Origin: UKL13-2 sp043744255
GTDB lineage: Bacteria; Pseudomonadota; Gammaproteobacteria; Burkholderiales; Usitatibacteraceae
Direction of reading: 5' to 3'
Length of the DNA: 64,000 nt
Assembly: GCA_043744255.1 (NCBI GenBank)
Contig: JAYTVA010000062.1
Coordinates: 12,330 to 76,329, forward strand
The notes under the pieces are model-generated. The model saw nothing but the letters and a program-made list of their open reading frames with translations, did no database searches and was not told where the DNA came from. Of the stretch, positions 1 to 8,258 are shown piece after piece; position 1 is the first letter of the stretch, and every line of letters begins with the position of its first letter. A program made the position numbers and the translations under genes.

Positions 1-128
1 TGGCTGGGTGGCATGCAAGCGCGCTGGGTTCAGACTGAGCCGATAAGAGGCGCGCGCGACCGTTGGTCGATCAGGCGCGCGAGGCGGCGTGTAGCCCGGC
101 ATTCCCATCGGAATGACAGGGAGACGGC

Positions 129-2462
129 ATGGATGACAAAACAATTTACGACTGGGGGCAGTCGCCGCCGATGGCTCCTTCGATCAAGCGGGTGGACCCG
201 CTGAACTGGATCGTGGCGAGCGTTGTCTTAGGCGTTGCGGCAGCCGTGGTGGCGCTGCTGTTGGCGTGGCGGCCCATCCCCGGTCTTTCGATGCCGCCCG
301 GGCCGCTGTCAGAGCATGCGAGCTACTGGCTGAAAATGACGGCGCACGCGGTCGCGCGCTCGCTATTTGCCGATGAGGCGCGGTTCTACCGGGGCTTTTT
401 TATGGGCCTGCCAGCAGATCAGCGAAACGGGTTGATTTGGCGCGTTGCCTTCGCGGCTTGGGCCTTCCTCATGCCTGCGGTATTTCTGGCCAAGTCATCG
501 CTTCGCGCGCGCGATGGGCTGATTCATCTAAGAGGTTCGAGCCGCCATCACGGGCCGGCGGCGGCCAAGCATTTAGTCGCTGCGCTGCGGAGTCGGTTCG
601 AGCGCAGGCCTGACCACGAAATCGCGCCCGGCGTTGGCTATCCCGCCGACATGTTCACCAGGCACGTGCTGGTGGTGGCGGGTGTCGGCGCTGGCAAGTC
701 GACCGCGCTCAAAGGCCTGATCGACAAGATCGTGGCGTCCGGCGAACAGATGCTTCTATTCGACCCGAAAAGCGAGTTCACCATCGGCTTTGCCAAACCT
801 GCCCTGATGGCGCCGTGGGACCAGCGCAGCCTGTCATGGGACATTGCCCGCGACATGCGCAACCTCTTGGACATGCGCCGCTTTGCCGCGACGATGATCC
901 GCGAGAGCCAAGACCCGATGTGGTCGAACGCCTCGCGCCAGCTCCTCGTGGGTTTGATGCTCTATCTGCGGGCGACACGGGGGACCGATTGGGGTTGGTT
1001 GGAGTTGCGCGAGCTCATCGCCGTGCCGCAGGCTCAACTTCTCTCCATCATGAAGCAGTGGCATCCGGAGGCGGTGCGCGCCGTGGAAAAGGCCTCCGTC
1101 ACCACCGCCGGCATCCTGATCAATTTGTCATCGTTCTGTTCGGCCATATTCGACTTGGCCGAGGCATGGGGGGACGTTCCAGCCGATCGCCGCATTAGCT
1201 TCGTCGAGTGGACGCAGGGCCGCTCCAAGTTCCCGCAAATCATCTTGCAGGGGCATGGCGCGTATGCCGAGCTCACCAAGAGCTATGTGGAGGGCATCGT
1301 CGGCATCGTGTCGGCCATCGTCAACAGTGTCGAGATGGAGGACGACCCGAGCCGCAAGATATGGTTCATCGCCGACGAGTTCGCGCAGATGGGCAAGATT
1401 CCGGTGCGTCCGCTCTTCGAGGTCGGCCGTTCGCGCGGGGTGCGTTGTGTGGTTGCGTGCCAAGACTTCGCGCAGCTTGAAGAAATTTACGGCGCGGCGA
1501 TGGTGAAGGCGTTGATCGGTATGTGCGGCACGCTGTTGGTGGGCCAGATCATGCAAGGCGAGACGGCCGAGCAGCTTTGCAAGGCCTTCGGCTCCCGCGA
1601 TGTCGAGCGCGCGAACATGTCCGCATCCTATGGCGGCGCCGGGAGCGGCCCGAATCGATCAACCACGCTCTCATTTAATCGCGACGAGGTGGCGCTCTAT
1701 AAGCCCTCCGAGTTGTCCTCCCGTCTGGGACTGACCGAAGACGGCAGCGGTGTCGTGCTGATCCTATTCACGGGCGGACAGGCCTACGAGCTTTTCTGGC
1801 CGCATTACCAACTTCGGCGCGAGCGCGTCGCGCACTGCCCCGCGCCATGGACATTGGGACCCGTTGGAGTCTCCAACCGTGGCGATGCTCCCCATGCGTC
1901 GGATGGATATGCGCATGAGCATGAGCATGAGCTGCCCATCAGAGTCGAGTCAGAGTCGGTGGGTGCGGTGGGTGCGGTGGGTGCGGTGGGTGCAGTGGGT
2001 GCAGTGGAGGCGGTGGAGGCGGTGGAGGCGGGGCAGATGCGGGAGGGGAGCGAGCCGATCTTCTCTGAATTGTCCGGCCGCGAAGGTGAGGGGACGGCAC
2101 TAACGACCCGGCCCACACTGACGGTCGCCGTGCCGGCCTCCGTTCTGTCCGCGCCATTGGAGGTGAGGGCAGCGCACACCCAACCCGACCGCGCTGACAA
2201 CGGCACAGAAGCAGAGCCTAGTCCGCTTGCCGAAGCGGTTGTCGAGGCTGCCTTGCATGGAGCCGGGTTAGACACTGTGTCGATCGCGACAGTCGCGTTG
2301 AGCGTCGCAGACGCAGTCGTCGATGGCCGCAGTAGTCCGCGCGAAGAAGTGATCCTCAGACAACCCGCGCCAACACCGCCAGTGCCTCAGGATCACCAGT
2401 CAATGACTGGCAACCAAGGTAATCGCAAGCCTCGCAATCCGCGCCGAATCTTCCCAAGCTAA
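129..2462 (+). CDS. Type IV coupling protein (VirD4/TraG/TraD-like ATPase)
   Basis: Couples a relaxase-DNA complex to a type IV secretion channel at the inner membrane during conjugation. The 777-residue protein has two N-terminal membrane segments (about 27-47 and 101-122), then a Walker A motif GVGAGKST near 185-192 and a Walker B-type stretch IWFIADEF near 411-418. A SRGVRCVVACQDFAQL segment follows, as in VirD4-type ATPases. The ATG at 129 has an AGGGAGA Shine-Dalgarno (SD) sequence. The C-terminal ~200 residues are poorly conserved-looking and carry a tandem VGA/VEA repeat (residues ~611-634). Together with the downstream ArdC-like gene it marks the island as conjugative or ICE-derived. 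No relaxase or mating-pore gene lies in the window, so the rest of the module must be to the left. Confidence 0.88.
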   Translation: MDDKTIYDWGQSPPMAPSIKRVDPLNWIVASVVLGVAAAVVALLLAWRPIPGLSMPPGPLSEHASYWLKMTAHAVARSLFADEARFYRGFFMGLPADQRNGLIWRVAFAAWAFLMPAVFLAKSSLRARDGLIHLRGSSRHHGPAAAKHLVAALRSRFERRPDHEIAPGVGYPADMFTRHVLVVAGVGAGKSTALKGLIDKIVASGEQMLLFDPKSEFTIGFAKPALMAPWDQRSLSWDIARDMRNLLDMRRFAATMIRESQDPMWSNASRQLLVGLMLYLRATRGTDWGWLELRELIAVPQAQLLSIMKQWHPEAVRAVEKASVTTAGILINLSSFCSAIFDLAEAWGDVPADRRISFVEWTQGRSKFPQIILQGHGAYAELTKSYVEGIVGIVSAIVNSVEMEDDPSRKIWFIADEFAQMGKIPVRPLFEVGRSRGVRCVVACQDFAQLEEIYGAAMVKALIGMCGTLLVGQIMQGETAEQLCKAFGSRDVERANMSASYGGAGSGPNRSTTLSFNRDEVALYKPSELSSRLGLTEDGSGVVLILFTGGQAYELFWPHYQLRRERVAHCPAPWTLGPVGVSNRGDAPHASDGYAHEHEHELPIRVESESVGAVGAVGAVGAVGAVEAVEAVEAGQMREGSEPIFSELSGREGEGTALTTRPTLTVAVPASVLSAPLEVRAAHTQPDRADNGTEAEPSPLAEAVVEAALHGAGLDTVSIATVALSVADAVVDGRSSPREEVILRQPAPTPPVPQDHQSMTGNQGNRKPRNPRRIFPS
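1959..2030 (+). repeat. 9-bp tandem repeat inside the coupling-protein gene
   Basis: Eight in-frame copies of a 9-bp unit related to GTGGGTGCG. The first five encode Val-Gly-Ala and the last three Val-Glu-Ala. The unit length is a multiple of three, so copy-number change would lengthen or shorten the tail without a frameshift. A shorter HEH-type repeat (ATGAGC units) lies just upstream near 1,914-1,932. Confidence 0.85.
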
Positions 2463-2483
2463 CTGCCAAAGCGGGGTGGCCGC

Positions 2484-3086
2484 TTGGCACTCGCATATCC
2501 GTTCGAGCGCGATCAATCGTGGCGATTGAACGTGTGGCGAGCCTACGTGGATGAAGGCCGGAGCGTCCGGCTAATCGACGAGGAGCGAGAAATGCGTAAG
2601 AGCGAAATGCAAGAAGGCGGCCAATCGCGGGACGAAGCCAAAACTTCGGAGGTGCCACTAACGGTAGAGCCGTCCGAAGACGAGACGACTTTGTTGAGTG
2701 GGGACGAGCTTGAAATCATCGGCGACCTCGGCAGCGAGTTCGATGACCCTGAGGGCGCGATGTCCGAGCGCCCGGACTATTGGATGCAACAGCCCGCCCC
2801 ACCGCTTCCGACGCGTGCCGCATTCATGCGCCACCGGATCAACGAGCTTTTCGATATCGCGCGCTCATGGAAGTCGGGCTCGGAGCCGGCGTGGCCGGCA
2901 ACCGCATTTTCCGACGCGCAATGGCGTGGCTTGGCCGATTCAGTCTTCGATCTCGGAGGCCTTGCCGAAGTTGCTGACGGCAGTTCGTCAAAAGAGAAGC
3001 AGCCAGAGGGCACCCACACCCAGTTGGGAGGAGGCGGGCTTCGAGATACCCGGCGGCGCCGGCGCGAAGACAGCCCAAGCGGCTGA
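2484..3086 (+). CDS. Unknown conjugation-region protein, possibly frameshifted near its end
   Basis: I do not recognise this 200-residue acidic, hydrophilic protein. It lies 21 bp after the coupling-protein gene and has no membrane segment. The long frame begins at TTG 2484, and the peptide before the first ATG (PFERDQSWRLNVWRAYVDEG) looks coding. The best SD (GAGGAG, 2580-2585) instead serves the in-frame ATG at 2592, so either start is possible. From about 3,010 the frame becomes an Arg-rich run and stops. The neighbouring frame, in contrast, gives an ordinary-looking tail (WEEAGFEIPGG...) ending at 3168. This suggests an indel around 2,990-3,025 and a natural end at about 3168. Confidence 0.55.
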   Translation: MALAYPFERDQSWRLNVWRAYVDEGRSVRLIDEEREMRKSEMQEGGQSRDEAKTSEVPLTVEPSEDETTLLSGDELEIIGDLGSEFDDPEGAMSERPDYWMQQPAPPLPTRAAFMRHRINELFDIARSWKSGSEPAWPATAFSDAQWRGLADSVFDLGGLAEVADGSSSKEKQPEGTHTQLGGGGLRDTRRRRREDSPSG

Positions 3087-3233
3087 CTTCGAAGACCCTG
3101 CGCGTCGCGCTGCAAAGGCCAGCGCCACGCCAAGCAATGCGAAGGCTACCGACGAGGCGAACGGGTAGTGGGGCGGGACCGGTAGAGCAAAAACGAGTGC
3201 TTCGACAACAACAAAAACAAAAGGGGGGACGCC

Positions 3234-4262
3234 ATGAATAAAGCCAAGGAACAACAGCCATCAGACGAAACGCGTGTCAACGTGAAGTCGCAAGTGGCGC
3301 AAATGCTCATCGACGCCATGGAGCGGGGCGACACGCCATGGCAGCGTCCATGGGATGCGGAGCAAGGCTCGCCGATGAACGCCATGAACCCCACCACAGG
3401 CAATGCCTACAAGGGCGTGAATCGCATCCTGCTTGCCATCGCAGGCGCTGGCTTCGGCTCGAACCATTGGATGACCTACCAACAGGCCGCCGCCAAGGGC
3501 TGGAATGTCAGGAAGGGCGAGAAGGGCAGCATGATCGTCAAAGTGGTGGAGCTGGGGCGCAGCAGTGACGGTGGCGAAGGTGCCACGCGCGCCGATGGCG
3601 CATCCAGCGGCGATGCTGGCAGCCGGGAGTCCGACAGGGAAAGGAACGCAGGCCACGCGCTCAAACGCTACTGGGTCTTCAACGCTGAGCAAATTGAAGG
3701 CATGCCGCAGGCGGAGCCGAAAGTCGTGAGCGATTTCGAGCCTGTTGAGAAGGCCGAGGCGATCATGGAGGCGCTCAAAGAGCGGACAGGGCTGCTTGTG
3801 ATCCACGGCGGCAACAGGGCGTGCTACGTGCCTGCCCTTGACGAAATCAGGCTGCCTCCGAAGCAGGCATTTCATTCGGTCTACGACCTGTGGGCCACCG
3901 AGCTTCACGAGGCCGCTCACTCAACGATGCACGAGAAGCGGCTTGATCGCAGCGAGGCGTATGCGAAACGGTGGGGCGACTCTGCCTATGCACTCGAAGA
4001 GCTCACCGCAGAAATTGCCTCGGCCATTTTGGCCAGCGAGACCGGTGTGCCCATGTGCCAGGACACGAAGCACATCCAAGCCCACGGCAGTTATCTGCGC
4101 AGCTGGATCAAGGCCATAGAAAACGACCCCATGGCGATCTTCACCGCCGCGAAAAACGCTGACCGAATCTGCGAATACATGCTCGGATTGGAGCGTCAGC
4201 GCACCGAGCTAGCACCGCACAAGGAGTGGGTCGAAGAGTATGACTGCGCAAGGTCTGCTTGA
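3234..4262 (+). CDS. ArdC-like antirestriction protein (ssDNA-binding domain plus zinc metallopeptidase domain)
   Basis: ArdC-type proteins coat and protect incoming single-stranded plasmid or ICE DNA against host restriction. The 342-residue product starts with the family's N-terminal domain (AQMLIDAMERGDTPWQRPW, then GNAYKGVNRILL and NHWMTYQQAAAKGWNVRKGEKG). A C-terminal zincin-like domain follows, with the HExxH-type motif HEAAH near residues 225-229 and a downstream glutamate-rich helix (EELTAEIASA). ATG 3234 follows a G-rich SD. It sits between the conjugation genes and the type I R-M operon. That fits a role in establishment of the element, including possibly against its own restriction enzyme. 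Some homologues are annotated DUF1738 or DUF1738-zincin. Confidence 0.85.
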   Translation: MNKAKEQQPSDETRVNVKSQVAQMLIDAMERGDTPWQRPWDAEQGSPMNAMNPTTGNAYKGVNRILLAIAGAGFGSNHWMTYQQAAAKGWNVRKGEKGSMIVKVVELGRSSDGGEGATRADGASSGDAGSRESDRERNAGHALKRYWVFNAEQIEGMPQAEPKVVSDFEPVEKAEAIMEALKERTGLLVIHGGNRACYVPALDEIRLPPKQAFHSVYDLWATELHEAAHSTMHEKRLDRSEAYAKRWGDSAYALEELTAEIASAILASETGVPMCQDTKHIQAHGSYLRSWIKAIENDPMAIFTAAKNADRICEYMLGLERQRTELAPHKEWVEEYDCARSA

Positions 4263-4495
4263 TTCAACGCCTGCCCGAAGGGGTCAGTGCGTTGAGTCGA
4301 TTAATACAGACAGTCAACGAGATATATAAGTAATCATTGATCGCTTATCAGCGGAGAGCTGTTGAGCTAATCAATGAGATAAAACGCATGGTTATGTAAC
4401 GGTGATTTTTATTCTTGTGCACTAAATATTAGTCAATCTATTGACTTGCGCTTCCCCTTTAGAGAAGAAAAAGACTCCACATAAAGGAGTCGAGA
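4263..4495. promoter_or_regulatory. AT-rich leader before hsdM
   Basis: This 233-bp non-coding stretch is markedly AT-richer than the conjugation genes to its left. It must hold the promoter of the hsdMSR operon. I see no unambiguous -35/-10 pair. A good SD (AAGGAG) lies just before the hsdM ATG. The base-composition shift marks the junction between the conjugation module and the restriction cargo. Confidence 0.4.
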
Positions 4496-6889
4496 ATGGC
4501 GCAAGAGTTTGATGATGAGATTTTCAATAGTTCAGAAGGGCATGATCAATTCAATCGAGCGGTATTCGGCGACAAACTTTCAGACAGTAATAAGACGGGG
4601 CAAAACCGGTCGACGACTGAACAGATCTCACCAGGAAATGGCTCGTCTGCTTCCCGTCTAACCAAAAGCGTAGTTGCGTCACCTCACATCGCTGCTGCTC
4701 TTGCTGAGGTGGATGAGAACTCAGCTCAACAAATTGGTGAAGGCGTCCGCCGATATAAATCGCTTATTTGGCGCACCGCCGACACGCTGCGCGGCACGGG
4801 AGTTAAGGAGAGTGATTATCCAAGGTTTATGGCTCCTTTCTTTGCGCTTGCCCTGGTGGAATCACGGATACGCAGGCTACGCAACGAAAAGCTGGTTGAG
4901 TTCCAGCAAGAGACTGGAGGTGCATTCGACCCAGAGGATCCATCGCATGTTCAGTGGTTGGAAACGAACATCTTCGACGAGGGCTACGGCTACCACCCGG
5001 ACATCGCGAGATTGGGCATTGGCCTCTCCGCTCTGGTCAAGGTCAAGGCTGGCAACTTTTTAGTGCAGCTCGACGGGTTTCTCAAACAATTCGATCCAGA
5101 AACACGGCGCCTGTTGGGTGTGGACTACGCCCCCGGACAGCCCAAGTTCTTGGACATCAAGGGAGTCTCCCAAGATTTGGCCAGCAGGCCAAACGACCCG
5201 CTCTATACGTTTTGCGCAGGAGCCGGAGATACGCCGGGTTGGGCAGATGTCGACCTTGTTGATTTCGATAACTCCGAAGTCACGACTCTTGAAGAGCACA
5301 TCAAGAGGATGTGGGCAGACATCTCGGCTGAAACCGCAGGTGAGCAATACACCCCTAAGGATTTGATTGAGCTCGCTTGCATGTTGGGCATCGAGGCGCG
5401 CCGTGCAAACACTAATGCCACACAAATCTGCGACGTGTATGACATGGCGTGCGGTGGCGGCAACTTTCTGTTCGCAGCCGAGGCTGCCCTGCGCAAGGAG
5501 TTTCCAGGGCTCTCCGTGCGCGTGCGCGGTCAAGAGCTCAACGATGCTTTGTATGCGTTGGCAGCTTTGGAAGCGCGCTTTCGGCCAGATGCCAAGATCG
5601 AGTGGGGAAATACGCTGACTCATGACCACTTCATTGGAAATAAGTTTGGACTGATCGTTGCCAACCCGCCATATGGCGTGGACTGGAAAGCATTCGCTGG
5701 AACGGTCAAGTCAAGCAAGTGCGGGCGATTCGACGATAGCCGCATGCCGCCAACTTCGGATGGCCAGCTTCTCTTTTTGCAGCATGCCGCATTTCATTTG
5801 GAGGACAACGGCGTGGCTGCGGTTGTTCATTCTGGATCGACGCTATTTTCGGGCGATGCTGGGGGCGGGGAGTCAGAGACGCGCAGGTGGTTGTTTCAAG
5901 ACCTCGATGTGGTCGAAGCCATCGTCCAGCTTCCAAAAAATGAGTTCTTCAATACTGGCATCGCCACTTATCTCTGGATACTTAACAAAAACAAGCCTGA
6001 CGCCCGCAAAGGCAAGGTCCTCATGATCAACGCCGAGACCTGCTTCAAGAAGCTCAAGAAGAACTTAAACATGAAGAACTGCGAGATCGACGCAGCAAAT
6101 CGCGAGCGGCTGTTGGCCTGCTTCAAGGCTTTCGCTGACTCCGACATTTCCAAAGTTCTCGATATTGACGACATCCTCTACAACAAGGTCACCCTGGAGT
6201 TGCATCGCCATGACGAACAAGGACGTGCGATCAAGACCAGAGTTGCGATCGATCCTGCGAACGTGCACAGCATCACGCTCAACGAAAGGGATTGGGCGCT
6301 CGGCGAAAAGGGTGCCCGTCCAGGCGTGATTCAGCCGTCCGACAACTCTGTGGGGCTCGCCAAGGATTTTGTTGACGACTTCAATATGGCGGCCAAGGCT
6401 GCTGATGTTCTAACGGTTCGATTGTCTGATGGTTCGAAGTGGTCGATGGACCGCGAAGAACACCGCATAACGAATACATCTGCTTCTGGCGTGCTTACCG
6501 AGCATGGATACGGTGTGCTCGCTTTAAAAGCTAAGGTGGGAAAAGTAAAAGGCGCGGAGGTCGTGCGCTGGGAATTGTCGGTCGATCCCTTCGTGGAAAC
6601 TGACACCGAAACGATTCCATATTCGTCAAAAAATAATGCGAGCGGCAAATCCATTAATGAGCAGCTCATCGATGAATTCATTGCTAAATGGGTGCGTGAT
6701 CCATCAATTATCAAACTATCGAAAAATGGGATCGCAGCGGAAGTTGGGGCCGAGATCAATTTCAACCGAATATTTCCCAAAAAGGTCGAAATTCGGACAA
6801 TTGGACAGATCAGCAACGATTTGAAGAATATTGACGCGGCCTTAAAGGCATCCGATGCGCAGTTTGCATCATTGTTGAAAGGGCTGTGA
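4496..6889 (+). CDS. hsdM: Type I restriction-modification methyltransferase subunit HsdM
   Basis: N6-adenine methyltransferase subunit that joins HsdS to modify the recognition site and HsdR to form the restriction complex. The protein has 797 residues, longer than many HsdM. The SAM-binding motif I is YDMACGGGNF near 313-322 and the catalytic N-P-P-Y motif is NPPYGVDWK near 391-399. It is preceded by TPKDLIELACML, typical of the HsdM core. The ATG follows an AAGGAG SD. The last ~200 residues are unusual in length and may form the helical region that contacts HsdS. hsdS starts one base after the stop, so the two are translationally coupled. Confidence 0.95.
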   Translation: MAQEFDDEIFNSSEGHDQFNRAVFGDKLSDSNKTGQNRSTTEQISPGNGSSASRLTKSVVASPHIAAALAEVDENSAQQIGEGVRRYKSLIWRTADTLRGTGVKESDYPRFMAPFFALALVESRIRRLRNEKLVEFQQETGGAFDPEDPSHVQWLETNIFDEGYGYHPDIARLGIGLSALVKVKAGNFLVQLDGFLKQFDPETRRLLGVDYAPGQPKFLDIKGVSQDLASRPNDPLYTFCAGAGDTPGWADVDLVDFDNSEVTTLEEHIKRMWADISAETAGEQYTPKDLIELACMLGIEARRANTNATQICDVYDMACGGGNFLFAAEAALRKEFPGLSVRVRGQELNDALYALAALEARFRPDAKIEWGNTLTHDHFIGNKFGLIVANPPYGVDWKAFAGTVKSSKCGRFDDSRMPPTSDGQLLFLQHAAFHLEDNGVAAVVHSGSTLFSGDAGGGESETRRWLFQDLDVVEAIVQLPKNEFFNTGIATYLWILNKNKPDARKGKVLMINAETCFKKLKKNLNMKNCEIDAANRERLLACFKAFADSDISKVLDIDDILYNKVTLELHRHDEQGRAIKTRVAIDPANVHSITLNERDWALGEKGARPGVIQPSDNSVGLAKDFVDDFNMAAKAADVLTVRLSDGSKWSMDREEHRITNTSASGVLTEHGYGVLALKAKVGKVKGAEVVRWELSVDPFVETDTETIPYSSKNNASGKSINEQLIDEFIAKWVRDPSIIKLSKNGIAAEVGAEINFNRIFPKKVEIRTIGQISNDLKNIDAALKASDAQFASLLKGL

Positions 6890-6890
6890 G

Positions 6891-8195
6891 ATGAAAAAAA
6901 GTTTAAAACCGAGCGGTGTGGACTGGATTGGGGATGTGCCGGTGGGGTGGGGTATTCGACGCGTAAAAGATATTGGAAAAGTGTCTGGGGGGGGAGTCGA
7001 CAAGATTTATAGAAACGAAGACATTGAAACTTATATGGTGAATTATTTGGATGTATATAAGAGCAGATCAAAGCAAATTATCCCAGCAAAATCTTTAATG
7101 TTGACTACCGCAACTCGCCATCAATTAAATTCAGCCTCGCTGAAAATAAATGATATTTTACTTACTCCATCTTCTGAAACTTCAGACGATATCGGCCATG
7201 CTGCGTGCATTATTAAGGGCTACGAATTTAATTTGGTCTTCAGCTATCACTTGACGAGAATAAGGCCGCTCTCTTTTCATGTATTTCCATCTTATTTAGT
7301 CTACTTGATAAATTCCCATGGCTGCAGAAACGTGTTGGCGAGCGTGTCAGGTGGGACCACTCGAAAAACACTTACACATGGCGATATCGAGCGATTATTG
7401 GTGGTTCTGCCCGAAGTCACCGAACAGATTGCCATCGCCGCCTACCTCGACAAAACCACGGCCGCCATCGACGAGCAAAAAGCCTTGCTCAAACGCAAGA
7501 AAGAGTTGCTCTTAGAACACAAGAAGGCGCTCATTCATAAAGCGGTGACCAAGGGGCTGGACGATAGCGTGCCAATGAAGGAAAGCGGCGTGGACTGGAT
7601 TGGCGAGGTGCCGGTGGGGTGGGAGGTGGCCAGGGTTAAAGATTCGACAAAGTTAATCATGGGGCAATCTCCCGATAGTGAATTTGTTACAGATCAAATA
7701 TTGCTTTTCGGAATTCCATTTCTTCAAGGCTGCTCCGACTTTGGGAAATTGCATCCCAATCCAAATATGTTTTGCTCCAAATATGCTAAGTCCTCAAATG
7801 ACGGAGATATACTTTTCTCTGTGAGGGCTCCTGTTGGTAAGACGAATATCTCAAATGGACAATATGTAATCGGGCGGGGGCTCTGTGCGTTAAGACCAAA
7901 AAGAACAACTACTAGTTTTCTAAATTGGATAGCTCAAAGTGTGATTGCGCCAAGCATGTCTGAAAAAGTGACTGGTAGCACGTTCGAGGCAGTGTCAATA
8001 TCGGATATTAAGTCAGCTTTTATTCCCTTCCCGCTGCTTCCTGAGCAAATAGCAATTGCAGCTTACCTCGACATGGTGACAGCCGTCATTGATCAGCAGT
8101 GGGAGTTGATCGATCAGAAGATTTATTTGTTGACTGATCTGCGTGCATCAGTCATTCATGAGGCGGTGACCAAAGGTATTCCAGCCGCTGCTTGA
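6891..8195 (+). CDS. hsdS: Type I R-M specificity subunit HsdS
   Basis: DNA-recognition subunit that sets the bipartite target sequence. The 434 residues show the classic two-fold design. Each half opens with a near-identical block (SGVDWIGDVPVGW near 5-18 and SGVDWIGEVPVGW near 230-243) and ends with a helical spacer (EQIAIAAYLDKTTAAIDEQ and EQIAIAAYLDMVTAVIDQQ). The two target-recognition domains lie between and are AT-rich, as expected for exchanged segments. An eight-G run (6987-6994) lies inside the first recognition domain. It overlaps the operon context of hsdM and precedes hsdR by about 60 bp. Confidence 0.95.
   Translation: MKKSLKPSGVDWIGDVPVGWGIRRVKDIGKVSGGGVDKIYRNEDIETYMVNYLDVYKSRSKQIIPAKSLMLTTATRHQLNSASLKINDILLTPSSETSDDIGHAACIIKGYEFNLVFSYHLTRIRPLSFHVFPSYLVYLINSHGCRNVLASVSGGTTRKTLTHGDIERLLVVLPEVTEQIAIAAYLDKTTAAIDEQKALLKRKKELLLEHKKALIHKAVTKGLDDSVPMKESGVDWIGEVPVGWEVARVKDSTKLIMGQSPDSEFVTDQILLFGIPFLQGCSDFGKLHPNPNMFCSKYAKSSNDGDILFSVRAPVGKTNISNGQYVIGRGLCALRPKRTTTSFLNWIAQSVIAPSMSEKVTGSTFEAVSISDIKSAFIPFPLLPEQIAIAAYLDMVTAVIDQQWELIDQKIYLLTDLRASVIHEAVTKGIPAAA
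6907..7623 (+). repeat. hsdS: Paired direct repeats flanking the first HsdS recognition domain
   Basis: Two near-identical ~40-bp segments lie at about 6,907-6,950 and 7,579-7,623. Both encode the S-G-V-D-W-I-G-x-V-P-V-G-W block. They bracket the first recognition domain and could support recombination between recognition domains. Confidence 0.8.
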
Positions 8196-8258
8196 AGCAG
8201 TAAATTTTTAAACCATCGGGAAGACACCCGATAGAAAGGTATTGTTGGGAGAACATTG

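Noticed and set aside
13..204. 63-residue plus-strand ORF at the left edge
   Set aside because: It overlaps the coupling-protein gene in another frame, is Arg/Trp-rich and has no SD. The true upstream gene end may be TAA at 44-46 but cannot be confirmed.
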